From Oscillospiraceae bacterium (lineage in GTDB: Bacteria; Bacillota; Clostridia; Oscillospirales; Acutalibacteraceae), in contig JAQXLO010000249.1 in assembly GCA_029012165.1 (NCBI GenBank), positions 1-10,548 on the forward strand: a stretch of DNA of 10,548 nucleotides. Direction: 5' to 3'. Numbering within the stretch: the stretch's first letter is position 1; each line of letters opens with the position of its first letter. The position numbers and the translations under genes were made by a program. This document shows positions 1-7,252 of this stretch, one piece after another. The notes beneath the pieces were generated by a model, which was given only the letters and a program-made list of their open reading frames with translations, ran no database searches and was not told the DNA's origin.

Positions 1-41
1 TTTATGTGTAAGCTGACGGAATAAGATTCAAGCAAGGCGTG

Positions 42-136
42 TGCCGCAATTGTGCGGTATTGCCCAGAATTTCGCCGACTGCGGTCGGCGACCAAAGGCC
101 CCGCCTTTGGAATCCGCAAGCCTTCCCAAAGGCTTG
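42..136. repeat. Cluster of four consecutive hairpins (extragenic)
   Basis: Four inverted repeats follow one another in non-coding DNA. Positions 42-59 form a 7-bp stem (one G-T pair) with loop attg. Positions 73-90 form a perfect 7-bp stem (cgccgac/gtcggcg) with loop tgcg. Positions 92-110 form an 8-bp stem (ccaaaggc/gcctttgg) with loop ccc. Positions 117-136 form a perfect 8-bp stem (caagcctt/aaggcttg) with loop ccca. None has the run of T expected of a terminator on either strand. The cluster lies beyond the terminator of the small membrane protein gene, so it is probably outside that transcript. It could be an interspersed extragenic repeat or a small structured RNA; the sequence alone does not decide. 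The hairpins are certain, their role is not. Confidence 0.6.
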
Positions 137-174
137 ACCGAAACTTTTAATCCCACAAAAATCCGTGATGAACC

Positions 175-204
175 AAAAGAAAGACTCCGGGCTGAGCCGG
201 AGCC
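175..204 (-). terminator. Intrinsic terminator after the small membrane protein gene
   Basis: Read on the minus strand, an 8-bp GC-rich stem (GGCTCCGG paired with CCGGAGTC, one G-T pair) spans 183-204 with a 6-base loop. It is followed at once by a T-rich run (TTTCTTTT) at 175-182. It sits 28 bases past the TAA at 232-234, as expected for a Rho-independent terminator. Confidence 0.75.
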
Positions 205-231
205 TGACGGCAAATGTCTTTCGACACCGTA

Positions 232-642
232 TTATTCCAATTTTATTTTGATCGTACTGAGCGCAACGGCCACGATACCCAATCCCATCACGGTAATGGT
301 GAAGACGATGGGAATGCTCCAGTGGTACGCCACCACAGAATATACAATTCCGGCAAGAGCAAAAAGGGTAAACCGTTTGGCATGACGTAAGGCATAGCGT
401 TTGCGCTGTTCCCTTGTTGCCTGCTTCGCCTTCTCAAACTCAATGCCGTTGTACCAGTAGATCTTTTCGTTTTTCCAAATAATCCACGTCAACACCGCCA
501 TGCTCAGAGACATCAGATTCATCACAGCCAATGTCAGCAGGTTTGCATTTTGCGTCAGCAGTATCGGGATACTGAACACAAGAATAATAAAGACAAGCAG
601 CCAAATGACAAAACCTTTATAACTTTTTTCATACGATTTCAC
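232..642 (-). CDS. Small four-helix integral membrane protein, function unknown
   Basis: The product has 136 residues and I do not recognise the family. Hydrophobic segments at about residues 11-30, 35-56, 90-107 and 109-130 suggest four membrane helices in two hairpins. Between them lies a charged linker (about residues 57-89) rich in Lys, Arg and Glu, including REQRKRY, which is probably cytosolic under the positive-inside rule. There is no cleavable signal peptide and no obvious catalytic motif. The start codon is GTG at 640-642, supported by GGAGAT at 651-656 with an 8-base gap; the ATG inside that site is out of frame. The gene lies between two intrinsic terminators, so it is a single-gene unit or depends on readthrough from the dockerin gene, because I found no convincing promoter in the short gap. 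It may be a conserved hypothetical protein; no function is proposed. Confidence 0.8.
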   Translation of the reverse strand: MKSYEKSYKGFVIWLLVFIILVFSIPILLTQNANLLTLAVMNLMSLSMAVLTWIIWKNEKIYWYNGIEFEKAKQATREQRKRYALRHAKRFTLFALAGIVYSVVAYHWSIPIVFTITVMGLGIVAVALSTIKIKLE

Positions 643-682
643 ACGTATACATCTCCGTTTTGGAAAGATATCTACACAAGGG

Positions 683-714
683 AAAAGCGGGTCATACCCG
701 AAGATGTGACCCGC
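683..714 (-). terminator. Intrinsic terminator after the dockerin protein gene
   Basis: On the minus strand a perfect 8-bp stem, GCGGGTCA (707-714) with TGACCCGC (687-694), encloses a 12-base loop. It is followed directly by TTTT (683-686) and then CCC. It lies 14 bases past the stop codon at 729-731. Confidence 0.9.
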
Positions 715-728
715 CGAAACACTAAGAC

Positions 729-3700
729 TTATGCGCCACGCTGATTGACGGTGTAGCGTGTCATGCCGGACTGACGCAGATAGTATGCGTCCAAAGTGTC
801 CACATTGCCATCAGCATTGGCATCTGCCGCCATCATGGCGTAGGAAGAAAGCTGTTTATCTTCCGGAATCAGGTTTGCGCAATAGGCATAGATCAGGTTT
901 GCATCGCAGGCATCTGCACGGCAGTCACCGTCGATGTCGCCAAACACGACGACCGTATACTTCTGCACAATGTTGTCATCCACATCCAACGCAATGGTGG
1001 TACCCGTGCCGTTGCCGCCTGCACCGTTGGTAACCTGCATGATGCCGACGCCCAAAACACGGACATAGGTCATGTAGTTGGAAACCTTTTCGCTGACACC
1101 GTAGATGATGTTCTCTTCCTTATCCAGAACAGTGCCCTTGCCGGAAACCTTGGCAAGCTGCGGCTGATAGACCAGCTCTTCCAGTGCAGCCTCCAGTGCC
1201 ACAGTGGCTTCGTCGATGATGTTCTGGTCGTCGCCATCGTAACCACGGTCAACCTTGGTCGCCTCGTTATAAGCCGCTAACAGACTTTCGATGGTTTCGG
1301 GCATATACAGGCCGGGGTCATTCTGGCTTTCGGTCAGTCTCGCCAAGGCAAGGCTGATCTGTCTGTCGAGAGCGGTGTAGTCTGCACTTTCGCCGAAGAA
1401 CTTCAAAGTCTTCTTGGCAAGGATCAGCATCTCACGAGCCGCAGAGATCTTGGACTGACGCAGTGTTCCGCCGTCATCCAGCAGATACTCTTTGTAGACG
1501 CTGTTTGCGAAATCCAAAACGGTGTTGTAGTACTTCCAAGTTTTCAGTGTGAACTGGGTGGAGGTAAAACGTGTGCCGCTGGCAGTTGCAGAGCCGTACT
1601 CGCCGTAGCCTAATTCCTTCTTTGCCACATTGATCTCACGCAGCAGCTGGGAAACATTTGCATCCCGCAGGGACAGCTTGTCGTAGTAGTAACCGAGACG
1701 GTAGGTGACCAGAGAAATTTCACTGTCGGAAATAGTACGCTCTGTGATCTCGCCGGCTTCCAGTGCCGCTGTCTCGTCATCGTATATGTTAATCAGACTT
1801 GTCGCCTGCTGATAAAGCTTCTTGTAGTTATAATACTTGTACATCGGGTCAAAGTCCTCGCTGCCGAAGAAGAAGTAATCGGGGTCGGACATCATACCTT
1901 CGGAGAGCTTGTTGCTCGGGCGCTGCGCATCGACCTTATCCTTCAGATCCTGAATGGTAAAGGTTTCGCCGTTCTTCGGGTAATCCTGCAGGCTGGCTTC
2001 ATATGCGCCGTTGGTATCGACCAAAGATTCTGCAACCAGTACCAAAGCGGAGGTCATGATGGACTGACCGTATACGGGCAAAAGCGTGCAGAGATTTTCC
2101 ACAAGGATGCGCAGATTCGTCTTGCCGCCGATCTCGGTCTTGGAGGCGAGATCTTCCAGGCAGGTGATGCTCGTGCCGGCAAACAGAGCGCTGTCACTCT
2201 GGAACAAACCATTCAGAATGCGCTTGACGAAGGTCAGAACAAACTGAATCACGTCCTGATCCAGCTCGGAGGTCTTGGGATAGCCTGCGATGGTGCCCTT
2301 ATAGACGTGGAACAGATTGAGCAAACTGTTCAGCTGGGACATATCGAGGTTGATCAGGGTATACAGGAAATCATCCAGCAGAAGAGATCTGGTCACATTG
2401 CCGGTGTAGTTGCCGTTGCTGTCCTTGAAGGAGGCAACATAGTCGTCGGGCAGCCAGGTAATATCCAGAATACTTTCCCAAAGCAGAGCATCGAGGTTCT
2501 TCCAAACGACCATATTCTGCAAAGTGGGCGGAGTGGTCAGATCCATGTTGTTGGTGCGGAACAAACCGCCCCACTGACGGATCGCCCAGTTGAAGATCCA
2601 CTGCAGTGTCTCGTCAAAGTTCTTGCCCGCAGGGATATCCATAGTGGTCTTTGCGTTCAGGTAATAGTAGGCATAGTCAGCCAAAACTGTCAGCGCCGCC
2701 GGCTCCACATACTTGGTGATGACGCCGTTGGAGTCACGCTCCAGCACAGGCTCCTGACCGGGGTTGAGCTGTTCGCCGTCGGTGGCGTTCTCCTTGTAGT
2801 TTTCGATCATGCCGTAGTAGTCTTTTTCAGGCATCTTGTCACCCATGACATTGATCATCATGTAAGTGGCAAGGGCGTAGCCGTTGATGGGCTCTTCCGT
2901 AACCGTGCCGTCATCATGGCGAACAGGCATGGTCTTGGGGATATCGGCGTAATCGACCATACCGATCAGGATGGTGCGCACAAGGCATGCCAGAACCTGC
3001 GGTTCGGTCAGGTTTTTCATTTCTTCCTCTGTCCAAGTGTCCACGGTATCATAGGAGGTCAGGCTGCTGGCCAGCAGACCCTTCGCCGTGTCGAGAAGCT
3101 GGGAGAGAAGATTCTGGAAGTTGGTGGTCAGGGAAATACCGTCATCGGTGACACTGATAAACTTGGAGAGACAGCCGTTGCGCAGGTCGAGGATATCGCT
3201 CACGATGGCGTCAATATACTCCTCTGTCGTCATGGTGACGGTCTCGCCGGTGGTTTCGTCCACATAGGACTGCTCGATGTCGATCTCCAAAAGACCGGTG
3301 ATCAGCGGCAGCAGGCTGTCTTTGTCGAGCAGAAGCTCGGTCAGCATCGGTCTGCCGTAGTCTTCGATCGCTGCACGCAGGACGTAGCGGAACAGGTCAT
3401 AGACGGAGATTGTGTTCATGCTGAAGTTTGCAAGACCGTAATCGGACATGGCACCGGCTTCCACAAGCACCTTTTCAAAGGAAGGCAGCATATCGCCCTC
3501 GACAAGCATGGTGTAGATGAACTCATTCACCATGGCGTCCAACGTGCTCGTCGTGGTAGAAACAACCGTACCGCCCTCGGCAATACGATCCTCAAACAAA
3601 GCGTTGAAAAGGGCATCCTTGATCTTCTGATGCACATCGCCGACTGTGGCGTTGACATCCAGGAAGTTGGACACAAGACCGCCGTTGTCCCACTTGCCGT

Positions 3701-4175
3701 CCACGATCTTGCCGATCAAGTCCTTGTTGTCTCTGAGGAACCCGAACAGTGCAAGCAAAACTTCCATATCTGTACGACCGACAGCCACTCTGGTCGGTGC
3801 CGTCTTGATGGAAGCAATGTTGATGTGTTCCAAGTCGCCCAGATCCAGCAGACCCTTGCCCTTTTTGTAAAGGTCATGGTTGAACAGACGGATCAGCGTG
3901 TCAAAGGTTTTGTCGATGGATGTCAGGTCATAGTGGAAGGAGCTGACGACCTTGGCATCGATGTCGCCGGTGAGGTTTTGCTCGGCGAGCATCACATCCA
4001 CTTTGTCGAGGATCATCGAGCTGCACTGATAGGCGCTGATGTACGGATGATCCAGTGCGTCGTAGCCCGCAGGATGGGAGTAGTCCGCATACGCCGCATA
4101 GGTACCGACGCTGAAGCAGCTGAAGGTCAGTACCATTGCCAACAGTATACTGAGCAATCGGACAGATTTTTTCAT
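729..4175 (-). CDS. Large secreted protein with FIVAR-like region and C-terminal dockerin
   Basis: This exported protein has 1148 residues from the ATG at 4173-4175. That start is chosen because GGAGGTG lies 7 bases upstream and the product then opens with a classical signal peptide (MKKSVRLLSILLAMVL, cleavage near Ala28-Ala30). The frame stays open 25 codons further, but that extension has no export signal. Residues of about 31-950 are mostly helical and leucine-rich, with motifs such as LLDDFLYTLINLD, and I recognise no family. Residues 950-1003 resemble a FIVAR-type three-helix region. Residues 1011-1075 form a small beta module (GTVLDKEENIIYGV to GTGTTIALDV) that I recall preceding clostridial dockerins. 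Residues 1076-1148 are a dockerin with two calcium loops: Asp1080/1082/1084/1088/1091, and Asp1118, Asn1120, Asp1122/1126/1129. By family knowledge dockerins bind cohesins, attaching proteins to a scaffoldin or cell surface. No cohesin is in the window. No catalytic domain is evident, so it may be structural or adhesive. Confidence 0.9.
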   Translation of the reverse strand: MKKSVRLLSILLAMVLTFSCFSVGTYAAYADYSHPAGYDALDHPYISAYQCSSMILDKVDVMLAEQNLTGDIDAKVVSSFHYDLTSIDKTFDTLIRLFNHDLYKKGKGLLDLGDLEHINIASIKTAPTRVAVGRTDMEVLLALFGFLRDNKDLIGKIVDGKWDNGGLVSNFLDVNATVGDVHQKIKDALFNALFEDRIAEGGTVVSTTTSTLDAMVNEFIYTMLVEGDMLPSFEKVLVEAGAMSDYGLANFSMNTISVYDLFRYVLRAAIEDYGRPMLTELLLDKDSLLPLITGLLEIDIEQSYVDETTGETVTMTTEEYIDAIVSDILDLRNGCLSKFISVTDDGISLTTNFQNLLSQLLDTAKGLLASSLTSYDTVDTWTEEEMKNLTEPQVLACLVRTILIGMVDYADIPKTMPVRHDDGTVTEEPINGYALATYMMINVMGDKMPEKDYYGMIENYKENATDGEQLNPGQEPVLERDSNGVITKYVEPAALTVLADYAYYYLNAKTTMDIPAGKNFDETLQWIFNWAIRQWGGLFRTNNMDLTTPPTLQNMVVWKNLDALLWESILDITWLPDDYVASFKDSNGNYTGNVTRSLLLDDFLYTLINLDMSQLNSLLNLFHVYKGTIAGYPKTSELDQDVIQFVLTFVKRILNGLFQSDSALFAGTSITCLEDLASKTEIGGKTNLRILVENLCTLLPVYGQSIMTSALVLVAESLVDTNGAYEASLQDYPKNGETFTIQDLKDKVDAQRPSNKLSEGMMSDPDYFFFGSEDFDPMYKYYNYKKLYQQATSLINIYDDETAALEAGEITERTISDSEISLVTYRLGYYYDKLSLRDANVSQLLREINVAKKELGYGEYGSATASGTRFTSTQFTLKTWKYYNTVLDFANSVYKEYLLDDGGTLRQSKISAAREMLILAKKTLKFFGESADYTALDRQISLALARLTESQNDPGLYMPETIESLLAAYNEATKVDRGYDGDDQNIIDEATVALEAALEELVYQPQLAKVSGKGTVLDKEENIIYGVSEKVSNYMTYVRVLGVGIMQVTNGAGGNGTGTTIALDVDDNIVQKYTVVVFGDIDGDCRADACDANLIYAYCANLIPEDKQLSSYAMMAADANADGNVDTLDAYYLRQSGMTRYTVNQRGA

Positions 4176-4182
4176 GATGTTG

Positions 4183-4189
4183 CACCTCC
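4183..4189 (-). promoter_or_regulatory. Ribosome binding site that fixes the dockerin protein start
   Basis: GGAGGTG on the minus strand, 7 bases before the ATG at 4173-4175. It selects the start that gives a signal peptide over in-frame upstream codons. Confidence 0.9.
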
Positions 4190-4208
4190 AAATTTTTGGA
4201 ACCATGCA

Positions 4209-4265
4209 CAGTCCGCAATGCGGTCTGCTATTCGACTGAAACAGCTGCAATACCCACCTACAGCT
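4209..4265 (-). promoter_or_regulatory. Structured 5' leader of the dockerin gene: two hairpins
   Basis: Between the predicted transcription start (near 4281) and the ribosome binding site are two inverted repeats. The first, 4243-4265, pairs AGCTGTA with TGCAGCT (7 bp, one G-T) around a 9-base loop GGTGGGTAT. The second, 4209-4227, pairs CAG with CTG and CCGC with GCGG around an A-A mismatch. Neither has a T run, so they are not terminators. They may stabilise the mRNA or act in regulation. No known riboswitch was recognised. Confidence 0.4.
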
Positions 4266-4287
4266 ATAACAATCATACTACATCTAT

Positions 4288-4316
4288 ATTATATCTGCAT
4301 TCTTTTCCATTGTCAA
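4288..4316 (-). promoter_or_regulatory. Consensus sigma-A promoter of the dockerin protein gene
   Basis: On the minus strand the -35 box is TTGACA (4311-4316) and the -10 box is TATAAT (4288-4293), separated by exactly 17 bases. Both hexamers match the vegetative consensus at all six positions. Transcription should begin near 4281, giving a leader of about 105 bases. The terminator just upstream at 4383-4414 shows this gene is an independent unit. Confidence 0.9.
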
Positions 4317-4382
4317 CGCAATTCTTGCGATTTCGGTGGGAGGAAGCGTAAAATTTTCAATTCCATTTTTGTGTAAAATAGC

Positions 4383-4414
4383 AAAACCGCCGCATCTGCC
4401 ACAGACACGGCGGT
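4383..4414 (-). terminator. Intrinsic terminator after the solenoid-like protein gene
   Basis: On the minus strand ACCGCCG (4408-4414) pairs with CGGCGGT (4386-4392). Within the loop TCTG pairs with CAGA around TGG, giving a long interrupted stem. A TTTT run overlaps and follows the stem at 4383-4386. It lies 19 bases past the stop at 4434-4436. Confidence 0.9.
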
Positions 4415-4433
4415 CGAAAACACTATGCGAAAA

Positions 4434-5543
4434 TTATTTTTGCAGCCAAGCGCCGGAGAAGATGTAGGAAAGCCACTGCCACCACGCCAGAGAGCAGCTG
4501 ACTTGGTAGCTGTCCGCCACATAGGACGCTCTGCCGCAGACCAGCTCCAGCGTCAGGGTGACGTCTCCCCTGTTGGTCAGGGTGGCTTTGTCGCCGCTCA
4601 CGGTGACAACGCTGTCCTTGCCCGTCTTGCAGACCTTGAAGCAGGAGGGAATCTTGGAGTAATCGGCGAACAGGTCAAAGGATTCACGCCACCGACCGCT
4701 GTAGGTCTTGTCGCCGGTCTTATCGTTTTCCTCAAAGCAGTAGCTGGGCATATAGATGACCACATCCTCATCAAAGTGGTGAGGTGCGTCGTTGATAAAG
4801 TCATACGATTCGATATTCACTTTGCCGCCCACTTCCGAATTGCCGCGCAGCTGGATGAAGTGGTCGGTAACCACGCCGTAGCGGAACAGGGGCTCGCCCT
4901 TGGCGTTTTTCATGTCCTGCGTATTGTTGGCATACAGGCCGGCATCGATCATGGCAATGGCTTCGTCGGACTCAACCGCCGTATTGCCGCCCGAAACACG
5001 GACGTCAATGTTGTGCATGCGCAGAGACTCGGCATAGATGCCGATGGCGCCCACCTGACCCATGGTCTTGTCGGCGCAGACATTCATCACGCTGTCGGGC
5101 ATATCCCCCTCCAGCGTCAGGGTACCCTTGACGCAGATGCCGTAGGCGCCGCTGTACTTTTTGTTGTCGAACTTTTTGTTGGTGTCGATGGTGACGCTGT
5201 CGTGCACACGGATGGTCAGGTCGCCGTCGCAGAATATGCCGTAGTAGTCGCCGAAGCGTTCCACGGGCTCGGAGATTTCGTAATTGTTGTAGAAGGTCAG
5301 CACATAGCCAACATCCTTTTCCTTGTCGATGGTGTAGTAGGCGTTATTATTCAGGGAGGTAACGGTCACTTTGCCGTTGCAGTCGTCACGTCTGTCGATC
5401 AGGTTGTCCCCTGTTTTGTTCACCTCGCCCACATACAGCGTATCGGGCGCACCGGACGCATTGGCAGCCGTAGCAAACATCGGCAGGAAAGACAGCGTCA
5501 AAACCGCCGAAAGAAGAACTGCAAAACTTTTTTTCAGTTTCAT
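4434..5543 (-). CDS. Secreted beta-solenoid-like protein with WWQW C-terminal tail
   Basis: The product has 369 residues and is exported. It opens MKLKKSFAVLLSAVLTLSF with cleavage near Ala26-Ala29 (ATAANA). The ATG at 5541-5543 is preceded by AAGGAT at 5551-5556 with a 7-base gap; a longer in-frame start would spoil the signal peptide. Residues of about 95-240 alternate short beta strands with turns in a ladder (YGIFCDGDLTIRV, YGICVKGTLTLEG, GAIGIYAESLRM), as in a parallel beta-helix. Such folds in exported clostridial proteins often bind carbohydrate or act as adhesins, but no catalytic residues are evident. Residues of about 308-352 look like the last strands of an Ig/BIG2-type domain (DSVVTVSGDKATLTNRGDVTL). 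Residues 353-369 are the tail AWWQWLSYIFSGAWLQK, also found at the end of the gene at 7253. There is no LPXTG motif. The gene has its own promoter and terminator but could also receive readthrough from the transpeptidase gene. The exact function is unknown. Confidence 0.88.
   Translation of the reverse strand: MKLKKSFAVLLSAVLTLSFLPMFATAANASGAPDTLYVGEVNKTGDNLIDRRDDCNGKVTVTSLNNNAYYTIDKEKDVGYVLTFYNNYEISEPVERFGDYYGIFCDGDLTIRVHDSVTIDTNKKFDNKKYSGAYGICVKGTLTLEGDMPDSVMNVCADKTMGQVGAIGIYAESLRMHNIDVRVSGGNTAVESDEAIAMIDAGLYANNTQDMKNAKGEPLFRYGVVTDHFIQLRGNSEVGGKVNIESYDFINDAPHHFDEDVVIYMPSYCFEENDKTGDKTYSGRWRESFDLFADYSKIPSCFKVCKTGKDSVVTVSGDKATLTNRGDVTLTLELVCGRASYVADSYQVSCSLAWWQWLSYIFSGAWLQK
4437..4487 (-). other. 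WWQW C-terminal tail, copy 1
   Basis: This encodes the last 17 residues of the solenoid-like protein, AWWQWLSYIFSGAWLQK, ending directly at the TAA. Compared with copy 2 at 7256-7306 it has the same length, the same AWWQWL opening, Ile at position 9, Leu at 15 and an aromatic residue at 14 (8 of 17 identical). It lacks LPXTG and any cluster of basic residues, so it is not a standard sortase signal. Its role as a sorting, membrane-association or complex-binding tail is inferred. Confidence 0.6.
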
Positions 5544-5550
5544 GGTCAAC

Positions 5551-5556
5551 ATCCTT
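5551..5556 (-). promoter_or_regulatory. Ribosome binding site that fixes the solenoid-like protein start
   Basis: AAGGAT on the minus strand, 7 bases before the ATG at 5541-5543. A competing in-frame ATG at 5550-5552 overlaps this site and so is disfavoured. Confidence 0.75.
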
Positions 5557-5574
5557 TCGCTTTCAATATAAATT

Positions 5575-5603
5575 ATTATATAACATAAAATGGCAGGATG
5601 CAA
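5575..5603 (-). promoter_or_regulatory. Sigma-A-type promoter of the solenoid-like protein gene
   Basis: On the minus strand a perfect -10 box TATAAT (5575-5580) lies 17 bases from a weak -35 box TTGCAT (5598-5603), in an AT-rich gap. Transcription would start near 5568, leaving a leader of about 25 bases that still contains the ribosome binding site. Only the first three -35 bases match consensus, so an activator or upstream readthrough may contribute. Confidence 0.7.
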
Positions 5604-5619
5604 CCCTTTTTTGGAAAAA

Positions 5620-7185
5620 TTATTGCAGAATTGCCTGTGCGATCTGCTCGAAAACGGGCGTACAGTCCTGTGCGCCGGAGGAGCCGTCTTCGCAAAGGAC
5701 GGTCAGCACGTACTGCGGCTGTTGCGCCGGGAAGAAGCCGCTGTACCAGGTGTTCAGCTTTTCCACGCCGTTTTCATATACGCCGCTCTGTGCCGTCGCC
5801 GTTTTGCCGCCGCAGTTTTTGAAGGTCATACTCTCTGTCTGCTGCGCAGTATAGACCAGCATCTGCCGCACCTGCTGCGCCGTCCGGGGCGAGATCACCT
5901 GCTGTCCCGCAGAGCCCTCCTCCATGGCGCATTTTCCCGCATCATCCACCGTGCCCAAAATCAGCCGCGGCTCGTAATATATGCCGTCGCCTGCGAACAC
6001 AGCCGTTGCCGCCGCAATTTGCAGCGGTGCGGCGGTCAGCCTCCCCTGCCCAAAGGCGATGTTTGCCCGTGCGGCATCGCTTTGCAGCTCCTCCGGCTCC
6101 GGCACAACGCCGGCATCGCACACAATCCCCTCCGCCAGCGGCACCGAGCTGCCCAGACCGACACGCCAGCTCAGGTTCAAAATCGACTCCACCGAAATCT
6201 GCTTTGCGGCATGGATAAACCAGGTGTTGCAGGAATGGTACAGGGCGTCCTCCATATCCAGCGTACCGTGCCCGGAGCGCCGATGACAGTGGAACGTCAC
6301 GCCATCCTGCTGTGTTTCGCCGGTACAGGTGTAGCGAAACGAAGGCGATACCCCCTCCTCCAGCATGGCAGCCGCCACGATCATTTTGTAGACCGAGCCG
6401 ACACTTACCGCATTCAGCGCCCGGTTGAGAAACGGCGCATCGTCATCGTTGATGCTGTCCTCTAAATGCAGGACGTCGAACTCCGGCAGGCTCACCATGG
6501 CACGAACCTCACCCGTGTCCACATCCAGCAGTACCGCCGCCCCCTTGCGGATGCCGGAGCGCAGCATCCCGTCCCGCACCGTTGACTGCAAATTTTTGTC
6601 GAGGGTGAGCATCACGCCCCTTTGCCCCGCAACGCCCTCGTCCTGCAATGCGGTTTCCATGCCGCACAGCACCTGCCCCGCCGCATTGACCGGGAAAGAT
6701 ACACTGCACGTGCGCACACGCAGAATGTCCTCGAAGCTCTTTTCCAGTCCGCAGATGCCCACGCCGGTGCTGTCGCAGTAGCCCGCCAGATGCGGAATCA
6801 GCAGTGTGCCGCTGTAGCGCACCGGAGCGTGCACCATGCGAATGCCGACGGCGGAAATGTCCTGCTGCACCCGCACCGCCGCAGGACGTCCCTGCCGCAA
6901 AAGCGTGTATGCCTCGTCAAAATCCGACCGCTCTGCCGCCGACAGCAAAAGCGGGAGGGTCTGCTGTGTCGGCGCCGCAACGGCGATCTTTTCCGTCTCA
7001 CTGTTGACAAAGGGCAAACCGTTGCGGTCGTAGATATATCCCCGGCTCTGCGCCGCCTGCACCTGTACCCGTCCGCCGGCGGCGCCGCTGGTGAGCGTCT
7101 GGTCGTTCGCCAAAAAGAACAGCCGCAGAAAGAGAAAGGCGATGGCGAAGATAAAACAAAAAAATACCGATACAACACGTTTCAT
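5620..7185 (-). CDS. Class B penicillin-binding protein (peptidoglycan transpeptidase)
   Basis: This 521-residue enzyme cross-links peptide stems of peptidoglycan on the outer face of the membrane. One N-terminal membrane anchor spans about residues 7-26. The family motif RGYIYDRNG follows at 48-56, then a short non-catalytic region to about 190. The transpeptidase domain holds the active-site serine in SVYK (264-267), the second motif SCN (318-320) and the third motif KTAT (461-464), which is KTGT in most relatives. GQGRLTAAPLQIA at 379-391 is also typical. The ATG at 7183-7185 has AAGGAG 7 bases upstream. At this size it is shorter than PBP2 or SpoVD types and has no PASTA repeats. Class B enzymes usually work with a SEDS glycosyltransferase (RodA, FtsW or SpoVE), but none is in the window, so division, elongation or spore-wall synthesis cannot be told apart. 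The gene is GC-richer than the gene before it and encodes 13 cysteines. No terminator follows it. Confidence 0.95.
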   Translation of the reverse strand: MKRVVSVFFCFIFAIAFLFLRLFFLANDQTLTSGAAGGRVQVQAAQSRGYIYDRNGLPFVNSETEKIAVAAPTQQTLPLLLSAAERSDFDEAYTLLRQGRPAAVRVQQDISAVGIRMVHAPVRYSGTLLIPHLAGYCDSTGVGICGLEKSFEDILRVRTCSVSFPVNAAGQVLCGMETALQDEGVAGQRGVMLTLDKNLQSTVRDGMLRSGIRKGAAVLLDVDTGEVRAMVSLPEFDVLHLEDSINDDDAPFLNRALNAVSVGSVYKMIVAAAMLEEGVSPSFRYTCTGETQQDGVTFHCHRRSGHGTLDMEDALYHSCNTWFIHAAKQISVESILNLSWRVGLGSSVPLAEGIVCDAGVVPEPEELQSDAARANIAFGQGRLTAAPLQIAAATAVFAGDGIYYEPRLILGTVDDAGKCAMEEGSAGQQVISPRTAQQVRQMLVYTAQQTESMTFKNCGGKTATAQSGVYENGVEKLNTWYSGFFPAQQPQYVLTVLCEDGSSGAQDCTPVFEQIAQAILQ

Positions 7186-7252
7186 AGGATCGCTCCTTTT
7201 GCGTTATATCGGTAGTTTGTCCCAATATTCTATTTTTATGGGCGGCAGGGAG

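Noticed and set aside
28..385. Overlapping short open frames on both strands through the hairpin cluster and into the small membrane protein gene.
   Set aside because: They run through palindromic DNA and a terminator, have no ribosome binding site that I could see, and the product compositions are not protein-like.
643..682. Promoter for the small membrane protein gene.
   Set aside because: Only weak -10-like sequence (TAGATA) is present, and its -35 would fall inside the terminator stem.
2307..4376. A 689-codon open frame on the plus strand opposite the dockerin gene, and another of 387 codons at 4425-5588.
   Set aside because: Both are antisense to genes with signal peptides, ribosome binding sites, promoters and terminators on the minus strand. 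Their products lack recognisable domains and have odd compositions.
7186..7252. Possible promoter for the transpeptidase gene: TATAAC near 7201-7206, or a sigma-E-like CATAAAAAT near 7231-7239.
   Set aside because: TATAAC has no -35 partner at 17 bases and would start the RNA inside the ribosome binding site. The sigma-E-like match has a poor -35 element. Neither is safe to call.
7186..7252. Inverted repeat CCCA/TGGG as a terminator after the multidomain gene.
   Set aside because: Only 4 bp pair around a long AT-rich loop and no T run follows the stem.
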